A DNA stretch of 64,000 nt from Hysterangium stoloniferum (taxonomy: Eukaryota; Basidiomycota; Agaricomycetes; Hysterangiales; Hysterangiaceae): NCBI GenBank assembly GCA_015178975.1, contig WHVD01000009.1, forward strand, positions 496,001 through 560,000. Direction: 5' to 3'. Positions 46,673 to 57,550 of the stretch are shown here, in pieces (position 1 is the first letter of the stretch; each line of letters starts with the position of its first letter). The position numbers and the translations under genes are program-made. The notes beneath the pieces are model-generated. The model worked only from the letters and a program-made list of their open reading frames with translations. It made no database searches and was not told the DNA's origin.

Positions 46673-48277
46673 CAGTGGGTCAAAAAACTGCCCCAATGTT
46701 TGTGCATTTTAGAAAGATTGATATTGTGTGAAGGAATGACATCAGCAAAAGTTCTGAAAAATTCATATTATATACTAGAACATGTTGGCTATCTACCAAC
46801 GTAAGAAATCATGTGATTCCAATCAAAACTCATTGCTCAATAAATCACACAAAATAATCACTCATTGGGGCAGTTTTTTGACCCTCTATTATTTTACAAT
46901 CTAATACTTTGTATGATCCCCCTTTGCCTTTAAAACTGCCTGTATCCTCCTAGGTATGCTTTCTATTAGCTTCTGGCATGTCTCTGGTGGTATTTCAGTC
47001 CACTCCTTTGCCACCCTGTCCCATAATTCATGTACTCCTTTGGGTGGTATGTCATATTGTTGGAGTTTGGCCTTGAGGTGTAGCCAGAGATGTTCAATGG
47101 GATTTAGATCAGGGGATTGGGTAGCCCACTTCATGGGAATGATGTTATTGTCAGAAAACCACTGGTCTGCCTTTTTTGAGGTATGTTTTGGATCATTGTC
47201 CTGTTGGAAGTACCACTTATCCTCAGCCATCTCCAAACTTTCAATGCTCTCCTCCACTCCCTCCTCCCAAATTTCACAATACTGCACTGCATCCATGTTC
47301 TCCTGCACCTCTATCAGTTTCCCCACCCCATTCCAGCCCATACACCCCAAACCATCAAGTTATTCCCCCCTCCATGTTTGACAGTTGGTGTGGTGGTCCT
47401 GTCTGATACTGGTTCCCCTTGTTGCTTCCAAACATATACCTTCCCATCTGACCCAATCCTATTTATTTTTGTCTCATCAGTCCACAACACCCTCTTCCAG
47501 TCCTCCATAGTCCAATTTTCATGGTATTGGGCAAACTTTAGATGTTGCTGATGATGAGACCCCTTGAGTATAGGGACTTTCTTCTTTGTTGCTGACCTAA
47601 AGCCAGCTTCCTTCAACACATTCCTAACAGTCTGAGGAGTGACAGAGGTAGATATGATGGAATTTATGAAGTGGGTGGCTTGGACAGCATTGTCAAGCTT
47701 CCCAGAGCTGATTTGATAGATAATTGACTGTTTATCATAAGGGGAAAGCTTGGAAGGATGGCCACCAGGATGATTTTCCTTATCCCCCTCTACCTCCCTA
47801 CTGATCCTGCCAATAGTACCTTCCCCAGGCCAGTCCTAGCTTGAATTTGATGATGGGAATACCCCTCATTGAGGAGAGAAACAATAGAAGAATGCTTTTC
47901 AGCAGAGATAGATTTCATAGTGGTGGTAAGGAGTCAAGGAGATGAATGAACAAAGTTCAACATGCCAAATTGATACAAATAAGGTCACATGACATGTTGA
48001 TGATGCACATAACCCACTCCTACCTTATACTGGTGTGTAACATTGAAAATCAGAGAAAATAATAGAGGGTCAAAAAACTGCCCCAATGAGTGATTATTCT
48101 GTTTGATTTATTGAGCAATGAGTTTTGATTGGAATCACATGATTTCTTAAGTTGGTAGATAGCCAACATGTTCTAGTATATCATGTGAATTCTTCAGAAT
48201 TTTTGCTAATGTCATTTCTTCACACAATATCAATCTTTCTAAAATGCATAAACATTGGGGCAGTTTTTGACCCACTG
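46673..48277 (-). mobile_element. Tc1/mariner-type DNA transposon
   Basis: 1605 bp bounded by TA on both sides (46671-46672, 48278-48279). Terminal inverted repeats are about 222 bp (46673-46895 and 48056-48277). Each carries the word GGGTCAAAAAACTGCCCCAA at its outer end and the same word inverted at its inner end, so the element has four copies. The transposase lies on the minus strand between the repeats. Confidence 0.92.
46901..47918 (-). pseudogene. Tc1-type DDE transposase, frameshifted
   Basis: Minus-strand reading from 47918. The N-terminal helix-turn-helix part is EGYSHHQIQARTGLG, then GTIGRIS. The middle is HENWTMEDWKRVLWTDETKI with the first catalytic Asp. Next comes FQQDNDPKHTS with the second Asp, and finally SPDLNPIEHLW with the Glu; spacing between the last two is about 34 residues, the DD34E class. 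It ends at 46901. Two single-base losses break the frame, one near 47820 in the HTH region and one near 47345 after MVWG, so this copy cannot make active enzyme. Otherwise of full Tc1 length (about 340 residues) and well preserved. Confidence 0.9.
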
Positions 48278-48841
48278 TATATAGTCTGCATGGATCGAGA
48301 TAACGAATTGAGTTTCGAGTAATGTAGTTTGAAACTATGATTGCGCTGGTAGTTAAAGCCCATCTGTGATGGTCAAGATGATACCCCAATCACAACTTGC
48401 AGGACACTAAGTGGGTGTCTGGGCAAGTCGTGGTTATGGGGTAAAAAGTGTCTGAGTTCTAACTACTGGCGCTAGAATACATAGGTCTGGCACGTATGTG
48501 CCCACAAGAGTCAATGTACTGAATGCATAGGTCATCAAACTAAATATATGTGTATAATAAAATAGAGAGAAAATAGAAATAATAATGGAAATATAGTGTT
48601 GGCTCATCCAGACTATATTTTGGAGTATATTTCACAGTACCTCTCACAGAAGGTGACAGACAAACCAAGCATGTCAATCAGACATTGGAACAATATGTCA
48701 ATGCATATTGCAACTACCAACAGGACAATTGGAAATCCTTGTTGCCACTTGCAGAATTTGCTTACAACAATGCATCCTTGGCCACTACTGGCATTTCCCC
48801 ATTCTTTGCAAATAAAGGGTACAATCCAAATATTATGGTAT

Positions 48842-50980
48842 TGTTATGACTGGAAAACCCACTGGACTCCAGGAACTACCCTATAGGCACCTGCACCCTT
48901 TACACACTAGTTATCAGTTAACCGGAATACCTGCCAGGACCCAGACAATGAACTTACCCTTGTCCGACCTTAGTTGTCTCACGAATCAGTCACCAGAGTA
49001 CCTGCTGGGACCTGCACACGTCGTACCTGTCTATCTCTGACCCTGTCCCACACATCAGTCAACCAGACCCCACTTGGAAAACCCATCAGCTCTCTAACTG
49101 AGCCCCATTCCTGTTATGGTCAAATGACCTGTCACATTTTGGACTCCACTCCTACCCTATTCCTGTTATGGTCTAATGACCTGTCACATTTCAGACTCTG
49201 CCCCCATTCCATTCCACTCCTAACACCTAATTTGGTGTTTACTTATCTCATTTCATGATTACTAGTTTGGATTTCATTATTACTGGATTTGGTATAACAT
49301 ACATTCCACAGTCTATATAGTCTGGCAGATATTGTACATACAATCCAGTCAGAAAATCAGCTTAGATTCCCCCCAGTAATCTCAGTACATTTTCCACTCT
49401 ATTCCTCTCTTTGAAACACACTGCTAATTACCTCGTTGGAGCCCACAGGCTCCAACCTATCTATCGCTCGACCTCTGACCCATCACCACCTGACCCCTCA
49501 ACCTCTGTGGGATTCCCACAGTCAACCCTCCAACCTCTCAACCCATCAACTACTCCTGGACTCCCTGGGATTCCCATCCACCTGTCTGAAATTGGATAAC
49601 ACGATCTCACAAGGGCACAGCCTATAAGCTGAAGCCAAGTCCTACCAGAATATCTGCGGGTTTCTCCAGAAACCCTCCACTAAGCTCTGCACACACTGTA
49701 AGGTATCCGGCTATTTACTCTCTCAAATAATTAACAAGCGTTGACACGGCAAGGGATTCAAGAAATAAACAAATAAAGGTCCAGTAATTTAAATACTGAT
49801 AGATTAATTAGCTGCGCTATTAAGCTTAAACAACTAAAGTCAATATTTGTTTGGTCTCTTGACAAATTCAGATGAACTTGTAGTGACGTGCTCTACGAAA
49901 GTTAAGTTCTTTTTGAGAATAAAGGTTCGGGAGCTGAATGTATGCGCAATAAGTTGGCGGAAACTTGTCGTAAGCCTTCGCTTTCTTGTAGCCTTTTAGC
50001 TTACTATTTATAAAGATTTAACAAGCTGTTAAATAATTTATAAATAGAGAGATTGTCCGAGAGTCGAATATCCAAGTGTTTGTTTAAAGATCGATTAACT
50101 GTGCTGTTAAAATGGGCTCTTGAATAACCTAAACGGGCAGGGATTTCAGTAATGAGAATTTAGATTTACTTAAGTGATTAGTAAGCCTAAAGGTTTTCCG
50201 GGAAGCTCAGGGAACTTAGATGAATTAGCTAAGTTCAAGAGTTGCTGAGAAAGAGTTCAAAATGCTGCAAGTGTAGGTGCTTGCAGTTAGTAAATCAGAC
50301 TAAGGCTATTTTTGTCCTTAGGATGATTAGATAAGCTTATGAGCTGGTGCTGTTGATAGTAGTAAAGTAGTTGTTCTTTATTCAGTGATTTAGGCCTCCT
50401 TTTATACATGTAGAGATTTTTGCTTAATAATAGCTAAATAACTAATTAGGAAATTATTGGAAGCTTCTAAAAGTTTCTATAATTCCGCTATGATGTCATA
50501 GCTATCACCCGACTCGAAGATCCGAACCGAAGATCCGAACCGGTCGAGTCAGAGAATAAACCCGAGATGGCCGAGGGTGGAAGCAAAATAAGCCGTGGCG
50601 CCAAAACGGAAATAAACGTGGCCGGCGGCTGCGAAAACTACTCGCGACGATTTGTAAACACGTCGTGACGTCGTCGTCACGTGATGTCACGTGATCGCGC
50701 GATAATAATGCGCATATATGTACTAATATAATATAATAAAAACCCGGTCTCTCGAAATCAGATAACCCGGCTTTATTATACTTATATTTCGACCGCTCTA
50801 GGCTTCGATTACATAATATGATGTCATTCGAAGCTTTGAGTATTCGAAGTTAAAAGGAAAATAGCCTAATTCTTGAATTAATAAATAAAATAAAATAGAA
50901 TAAAATAAATTGAAATAAATTCTGGAAAATTAAGGGAAAATTTGTGAATATATACTAGATACATCACACACACCTTAACA
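48842..50980 (+). mobile_element. LTR family A closing the old Gypsy, split by LTR B
   Basis: TGTTATGACTGG to CACCTTAACA. About 860 bp once the LTR B insert (49697-50968) is ignored. The shared block core is at 49623-49642. The adjoining pol is cut short and no target duplication with the element's left edge is seen. Confidence 0.7.
49697..50968 (+). mobile_element. Solo LTR family B nested in LTR A
   Basis: 1272 bp, TGTAAGGTATCC to ACATCACA, flanked by a perfect CACAC duplication (49692-49696, 50969-50973), only 7 bp from the end of its host LTR. About 90% identical by eye to 41331-42580 but richer in CpG, especially at 50500-50830, so younger. Confidence 0.92.
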
Positions 50981-52999
50981 TTTAGCCTTTTAATCATTCA
51001 CAATTTCATATTAAAAGACTCAATGATGCACGAGCTGTGTGGGCAAACAGAAAATACCATGGACATCAAATTCTGTCAGATAATATCCTCAGAATGTTTG
51101 AGGAAGGCCAATCCTGATCTCTTTTAATTTTAGAAAAGTTTTGTCATATTTCCTAGCCTTGCTCCTTTAAAAACAGTTTTTGTTATCTTTCTGAAGGCAC
51201 ATTTGGCATGTGACATAGGCACCCACCTTATGTAAAGGTGCTGGATTTGTGTTGCCCCTACCTTATAATTTTCCAAGTTATGTAAATACCTGCTAATACT
51301 TTTGTCGGTAATTTGTCTTTTAAAAGCTAAACTGTAGTTATTTCCCAGTAAAATCATCCCATGGCCTTTTTTACTAAGTGAAACCATCTACATATTCTCG
51401 ATATGTTGAATCAAGTAGAAATCTGTTCAGATTACACCCATTCCAATGTAATACATATGTATTTAGAGATGTCAATGACATACATACATGTGCATGAAAT
51501 GGACTATTCAAAAGATATGCTTTTTAAAAGTCTTGATGTTTTAATCTACTAAACTCTTTCATAATATATTCAGGTCCTGAAAGATGCTTTGTTTCACAAT
51601 ATACAAATAAGTTCTAGATATTCCCAAAGTTTGAAAACCCAAATTATGTTTGAATCACATCCCAGATGTTTAAATGACCTTTAGAGTATATCAAAATTTG
51701 ATATACTTAATAGTTTTCAGATATCCTCCTAAGACTTTAATAAGTTTATTTGAGAATTAATACCACTCAAGGAAGGGCTAAAACTAAGGATGTGCCAATT
51801 AAAGTGGTATATTTCACCAGGAAAATGTACACTAGATGTAACAGTTCTCATGTTTTGATGATCTAATGTCAAATATTATTTTATTTTGGTAATTTTCAAT
51901 AGAAAATTGATGAACTATCTACTTATTTTGAAAAGAAAACATGTTGTGGCACTTGTGTTGCAACACAGCACTTTTCTATAGCCTGGGAAATAGCCACTGG
52001 CTTGCATTTTAATCATGTGATGCAATGCATCTGATGTTTGTCTATCATCCTCCCTGGTCACCTGAAACAGGGGGTGTTTCAAATTCTGTCACAGAATGTC
52101 TGCTGTCATTCAAAGGTGGCACCCTCAAATGATGTCTGTCTGATGGAGGAATATTAATCACCAACTCTGTGGCAACAAAGTCACCCCATCTAGATCAGCA
52201 GAACTTGAACTGTTACAAGTCTTATCTTTGTATCAGATAGTCATGTTGGTAATCAACCTGACATCCCTAGAATATTATAGAATATCTTGGAATACAGTAT
52301 ACTTAACATAGCTTTAGTAATATCTGTAAAAAATATGCTCAGTCAACACAAATAAGTGGTTCAACTATATTTGTTACCTATAACAAATACACTACAGTAC
52401 ATTTAGTGAACTAATGTAACTGAAAGTATAATAGTGGTAATGTACCTCAGTTGACATGAGTAAGTGGTTCGACTGAGGCATGGAGCTGCAATTATAATAG
52501 TTAAATAGGTTATAGCCAATATAAGGGAGGATAACCCAAAAATTTAAAAGTTATTTATCCACTAAAGTATGTATTTATATTGTTTTCTGTGGCCATTATA
52601 GAATAGGAACCTGTGCAAGGGAGACTGTAAAATAGTGTACTATGTGACACAAAGAAAAAAAGAAATGCTCCTAGCAACTATGGTAAATTAATGGTGAGCA
52701 GTGGCACTGTATTGATTGTCAATTGTAAAGTGGTTACAACATTTACATGAAATATATCCTAGTTTCAAAAATAAAAAAAGTCCCCAAATTGGTCAATCAG
52801 CTCTTAGGTCAATACATGGAGATATCCTGAACATAGTCAAGACATTGTGGTGACACTTGAGAGGAATACCAGATAGATTGGGCAATGTGGCTGTTAAACA
52901 AGGTTGGTGGATACATAGAAATGATGTTACAAGAGAATAATGTAGTTGCATTAAATAGTTGGATACAATTATGGGAGTGAATGTGGTTTTTGAATGGTA
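50981..52999. other. Unassigned AT-rich sequence
   Basis: No gene, RNA or repeat partner recognised. Short frames (51130-51387, 52793-53104 minus) have no domain. Very low CpG suggests old transposon debris. Confidence 0.4.
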
Positions 53000-53252
53000 A
53001 TTGTAGTGATGAGGAATGGTCTTTTGAGGGGTGAGCATGGGTTTTCCATGCTCACCTGCCCTGCAGAGGACCCAGGCATCCAGACATTTTCTGCTGCAAC
53101 CCAAGGGGCATCTTCTGCTTTCCTAGTAGCCTCCTCCTCTTCTTTCCTCCTCCATTATGTTTCCTCCTTCTCTGCAACCAATGCCACCTGGACATTCCCT
53201 CTCCATTTCCTCATCAGTGTCCTTCACCCAACATTTTTCCTCCTTTGCCTGT
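53000..53252 (-). other. Relic of an element-encoded coiled-coil region
   Basis: The minus strand reads Glu/Lys/Arg-rich. Words such as GGTGGCATTGGTTGCAGA match those in the relic at 790-990 (GGTGGCACTGGTTGCAGA). I take it as another decayed copy of the Gypsy-associated coiled-coil region, passing directly into the 20-nt minisatellite. Confidence 0.35.
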
Positions 53253-53613
53253 TGCTCTTCCTCCTTCACCCAAACTCTCCCTCCTTCACCCAAACTCTCC
53301 CTCCTTCACCCAAACTCTCCCTCCTTCACCCAAACTCTCCCTCCTTCACCCAAACTCTCCCTCCTTCACCCAAACTCTCCCTCCTTCACCCAAACTCTCC
53401 CTCCTTCACCCAAACTCTCCCTCCTTCACCCAAACTCTCCCTCCTTCACCCAAACTCTCCCTCCTTCACCCAAACTCTCCCTCCTTCACCCAAACTCTCC
53501 CTCCTTCACCCAAACTCTCCCTCCTTCACCCAAACTCTCCCTCCTTCACCCAAACTCTCCCTCCTTCACCCAAACTCTCCCTCCTTCACCCAAACTCTCC
53601 CTCCTTCACCTGA
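53253..53613. repeat. 20-nt minisatellite, about 17-18 identical copies
   Basis: Perfect head-to-tail array of CTCCTTCACCCAAACTCTCC. The units are identical, implying very recent expansion or constant homogenisation. The unit lacks stops in all frames and 20 is not a multiple of three, so long open frames arise on both strands (for example 52994-53662) that are not genes. Confidence 0.97.
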
Positions 53614-54395
53614 TGCTCTTACTCCTTTCACTGCTGTTACTTCTCCTCTCTCTGCTCCGTGATCTGGGCAGCAGTGAGTGGGTCCCAGATGATGGGTCCC
53701 ACAAGGGTTGTGTGTGAAGACTGTGCAGTGGACACTGCAGCATGTGGTTGTGTGATAGGAGTTAAGATTTGTGCCAAATCTCAACACAATGTCAGATTCT
53801 GATATCATTCAGCCAGACTCAGATCCGAGTCATCCGACACTTTATAAGTACTGTTGGAATTGGTGACGAAACCACCCTTTTCCTAGGAGCAGTTCACCAA
53901 TTTCCTCACTTTTTCATAGGAGGATGCTAATTGTGGACCATGTTTTCTGAGGTTTATGCATGCCAGAACTAGTGTACACCTAAACTAGCACCTACCTATC
54001 ATGTCAGAAGGTGATTCACTAACTGACACATTGATTGACAAACAAGTACTATTATTACAAGTCTATTACCCACTTGTAGATTGTGTATTACAATAAGCCA
54101 ATTCATACTATTTTTAATAGGTTATGGGCCCCAGCTTCTAATTGTAATACATATCACTATAAGTACTTGAATTTGGAGGCACAACAAACCAACTTTTGTG
54201 TTTGGTTGAGCCTGTCACTTTTGCTTGCATAAGCAAGGAAAACTTAATTTTTGGGAATTTTCCCTACACTGTGTCAAGCATGACATCCTCAGAATCACTA
54301 CCAAAATTCAAACCTTTAAACAACCAAAATTATCCAGAATGGCATGGTTGATGAAGTTGGGTTATTGGAAGATTGTTTGTGGAAAAGAAATCAAG

Positions 54396-55099
54396 CCAAT
54401 AAATAGTCACCAGAATACCCACCAGACTCCATCCCTGTCTATGTCCGACTCTGTCCCACACATCAGTCACTGGACTCCACTTGGAAAACCTGTCATCCCT
54501 CTAACTGAGCCCCATTCCTGTTATAGTCAAATGACCTGTCACGATTCAGACTCCGCTCCTGCTCCATTCCCATTATGGTTTTATGACCTGTCACGATTCG
54601 GACTCCACTTCCATTCCATCCCGTTCCTAACACCAAGTTTGGTGTTTACGTATCTCATTTTATGTTTGTTAGTTTCATTTTCATTATTACTGGATTTGGT
54701 ATGTTATTCATTCCACAGTCTATATAGTCTGGCAGATGTTGTACATACAATCCAGTCAGAAAATCAGCTTAGATTCTCCCCAGTAATCTTAGTATATTTT
54801 CCACTCTAAACTCCTCTTTGAATCACACTGCTCTTACTAGTCAGAGCCCACAGGCTCCGATGCATCTATCACTCAACCTCTGACTTATCTATCTCGACTC
54901 CCCGACCTCTCAACCCACAACCTCTCAACCCACAACCTCTCAACCCACAAACTCTGCCTGGGCTCCCCAGGATTCCCGTCTGCCCGTTTGAAATTGGACA
55001 ACACAATCTCATGAGGGTGCAGCCTATAAGCTGAAGCCAAGTCCTACTGGATTTCCTGTGGGTTTCTCCGGAAACCCTCCATGTATGCACCCTTAACAA
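54396..55099 (+). mobile_element. LTR family A inside the Copia element
   Basis: Left-truncated family A LTR ending CCCTTAACA. The Copia gag lies to its left and integrase to its right, so part of the host was deleted. Contains a triple 15-nt repeat (CCTCTCAACCCACAA, about 54907-54952) and the shared block core at 55025-55044. Confidence 0.65.
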
Positions 55100-55549
55100 A
55101 ACAGTACAAAGCATTTTCAGAAAACCTCCTTGGATGAAAAATAAAGAAACTTAGGGATGACAAGGGTGGGGAATACATGTCAAGGGCATTCATTGAATTC
55201 ACCAATAAACATGGTATCTTGCATCAGCATACAGTCTGCAATAGACCTCAGCAAAATGGAATGGCAGAGTGTGCAAACAGGACATTAGCAGAAGGAATTA
55301 CAACCATGCTAACAGAGTCTGAACCACCCAAGACCTTCTGAGAATACTGACTGACTGCATTTGTACACATCTGGAACCACTGTCCATCATCTGCCTTGAA
55401 GGACAAAACACCATATGAAATTTGGCACAAAATGAAACCAGATATCAGTCACATCAGAGTTTGGGGATGCATTGCATATGTGCACATTCAAAAGGACAAA
55501 TGACCAAGCTTGGAATCTCACATGGAAAAATGCATCTTTATTGGGTATC

Positions 55550-56133
55550 TGTTAAGTGCCGTGTCGGGAACTTATTCCGGAACTATCGGGAAGTCACCAG
55601 AAAGTCGGGAACAACTAGATAGGGTCAGGACGTCGGCTTCAGCTTATGTGCTGCGCCTCTACGCAAACGCTCAATGTCCTTAATTTCGGAGGTGAGACTT
55701 GTGATGGGAGTACGGATATTCAGAGTTCCGAAGAGTTCCGAATATTGAGCGTACAGAAAGACGGGAGAAGGAATAAGAAACTAAGTCGATATCAGATCTA
55801 AGGTAAAGTACAAATTCGCGGAAACTAATATAAGTCTGCTCGTTATTGTACTACAAACTAAGACCATAATAAGACGGAAACGGAAGTGTTCTTAAAACGG
55901 AAATACAATAAGACATATTAGGAAGGCAATATTCCGTAACAGGAATATAACAAACAAACGAGTGAATACTTGTCAATGGACAAATTACCAAATGCGGAAC
56001 AAGGGAAGAATGTGGATGATACGGTAACTATGATGTTCCGTAGTCGGAGGTCAAAGTCGGAAGTCGGGGATCGGAAGTCGGGAGTGGGAGACCGGAAGTC
56101 GGATATTGAAACATCCGGGAACGGGTCGTAACA
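55550..56133 (-). repeat. LTR C, 3' LTR of the young Gypsy
   Basis: TGTTAAGTGCC to GGTCGTAACA on the plus strand. The shared block core is at 55628-55648. Adjoined by a G-rich polypurine tract (minus strand AGGGGGG, about 56136-56143). Confidence 0.93.
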
Positions 56134-56317
56134 GTACCCCCCTGTTAGGCCGAAATCCCATAGAGGCGATTAGGTACTAAGTGTTTGAAGCGACGGCTGA
56201 TTGTTATGTGTCATGAAATTTACGCAAATATGGAGGTGAGAGTTTCGGCTGTTATTCTGAGTATAAAAACCTCCAAATATTCGAATTAACGTTTTTGTTT
56301 CTTTAACCACAACTTGT

Positions 56318-57460
56318 ATGTCGATTCGTCGGCCGTTGTTCATCACTACCCCGGAAGACTCAGATACTGAAATATCTGTACTTCAAAAGATGTCGAAGGT
56401 CGCAGAACTTCAACAAAAACGCCAGAAAATGGAGGAGTTGAAGCGACGACAGGAGGAGGAGGAAAGAGCGTTGATGCAGGAGTTGAAGGATGCGGAGGAG
56501 GCGGAAAAGCGGGAATTGGAGCGGGCGAAGGCGGAAAAAGAAGCATGGATACGGAAAACGGTGGAGGCGCAGAAAAAGAAAGAGGAGGTGGAAAGATTAC
56601 AGCGGGAGTCGCAGGTGGCGGAAAAACTGAAGGAGATAAGGGAAGGAAAGGTAAGTTTGACCCATACATTCCGTGATTCCAACCGATAACTATTGATGCA
56701 GCGAAAAGCCGTGGAGGTGGACGTAGAGGGCGAAGCTGGACCTTCGAGTCCTAAAGTGAGTGTATCTGTAATGGAAACGGTAGTCGTTTAACCTCCGAAA
56801 CAGAAACCAAAGGTCAAAGCTCCGGAACGAATGGAAGTCGTCCACGAAACTCCGTGTTATCGATGTTCCATACGGAACATGACGTGTTGGAAACAGAAGG
56901 TAAAATGGGGCGGAACTTGCTATCCCTGCGTGGTTCTCAAACTTCCGTGCACCCTTGCCTCAAAAAGGGTTCCGAAAGGTGAGAAGACTCCGAAAACTAA
57001 CGACGCGGGAAGTTCAGGAGCGGCCAAAGCTACAGAAACTGAAACGTCGAAAACGGATAGTACAGGCATTGAGCTTCTCAAGGAAACCGTCGACGCGTTG
57101 GTTTTTATCGGGACGGAAGTCATGAAAATGCGGGATACAATGGATCGTCATAATGATATCCAGGAGAAAGGTTTCTGTTCATTGGTCCAGAATTTCCGGA
57201 AGCAAAACGATTTCCTGGAGAAGATAATGGTTAGCATTGGTGTAATCGCAGTATCCGAGGGGTTTTCCGATAAAGCACGGGAAAAAACCAATGATCCGTT
57301 GGCGGAATGTGTTGAAAAGAGGTGGGTGTCGGGAAAAGGGCCGGAAGAATCAGAGAGTGAAGATGAAGAGGTACAGGATATGGTGGAAAGTGCGGAAATT
57401 GCTGAAGAGCCGGAGGTTGGGACGGAAGGTGGATTTGGGGTGTCAGAGACTTTGAGATAG
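56318..57460 (+). CDS. Antisense coiled-coil/Zn2Cys6-like region in Gypsy
   Basis: Two plus-strand open frames, 56318-56689 and 56831-57460, lie opposite to gag-pol between pol and the 3' LTR. The first begins MSIRRPLFITTPEDSDTEIS and turns into a long Glu/Lys/Arg coiled coil. It ends at a GTAAGT-like site, so the two frames may be exons of one antisense transcript. The second starts with six cysteines spaced C-x2-C-x6-C-x10-C-x2-C-x6-C, exactly the binuclear zinc cluster spacing of Gal4-type regulators. A Ser/Thr/Lys linker, a helical middle and a strongly acidic tail follow. Codon use resembles the element. Not a standard Gypsy gene. Possible roles are a DNA-binding regulator or an Env-position accessory protein; function unknown. 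Confidence 0.6.
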
Positions 57461-57550
57461 ATTTAATAATATTATTTTTTTGACTTGCAAAACCTAAAAA
57501 CAAGTGTGAAAACGGAAGTGTTGGAAACTGAGCAGAAAAGAACAGAAAGA

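Larger units (their letters stand above)
46406..48648 (+). mobile_element. Solo LTR in Gypsy integrase, holding a Tc1 transposon
   Basis: Sequence foreign to Gypsy begins TGAAGAGTGG and ends CTCTCACA. The word GAAGGTG occurs on both sides (46399-46405, 48649-48655) and Gypsy integrase sequence resumes afterwards, so a target duplication of 5-7 bp is likely. Excluding the Tc1 element (46673-48277) it is about 640 bp with no coding region. Probably a solo Copia-type LTR. Orientation is nominal. Confidence 0.65.
39474..50980 (+). mobile_element. Old Gypsy element with nested insertions
   Basis: A plus-oriented Gypsy. Its shortened 5' LTR is 39474-39735 (TGTTAGG to TTTAACA). The gag start is at about 39772 (PPRRRAP), a gag core lies at about 40080-41020 with a decayed zinc-knuckle region, and protease, reverse transcriptase, RNase H and integrase remnants run from about 41090 to 48840. 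A family A LTR at 48842-50980 closes it, though the end of pol is missing. Almost no CpG remains and breaks are many (well over ten), so it is ancient. Inside it lie LTR B (41331-42580), LTR E (42990-44195) holding LTR D, a further LTR (46406-48648) holding a Tc1 transposon, and a second LTR B within the 3' LTR. Without these inserts it is about 5.5 kb. Confidence 0.8.

Noticed and set aside
46956-47551. Plus-strand open frames within the Tc1 element
   Set aside because: They are the complementary shadow of the minus-strand transposase, which has the recognisable catalytic motifs.
52994-53717. Open frames of up to 222 codons rich in Pro, Ser and Leu
   Set aside because: They run through the 20-nt minisatellite; no start context, homology or splice structure.
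56346-57503. Minus-strand frames opposite the coiled-coil region of the young Gypsy
   Set aside because: Pro/Ser/Phe-rich mirror images of the Glu/Lys-rich plus strand; typical shadow composition.
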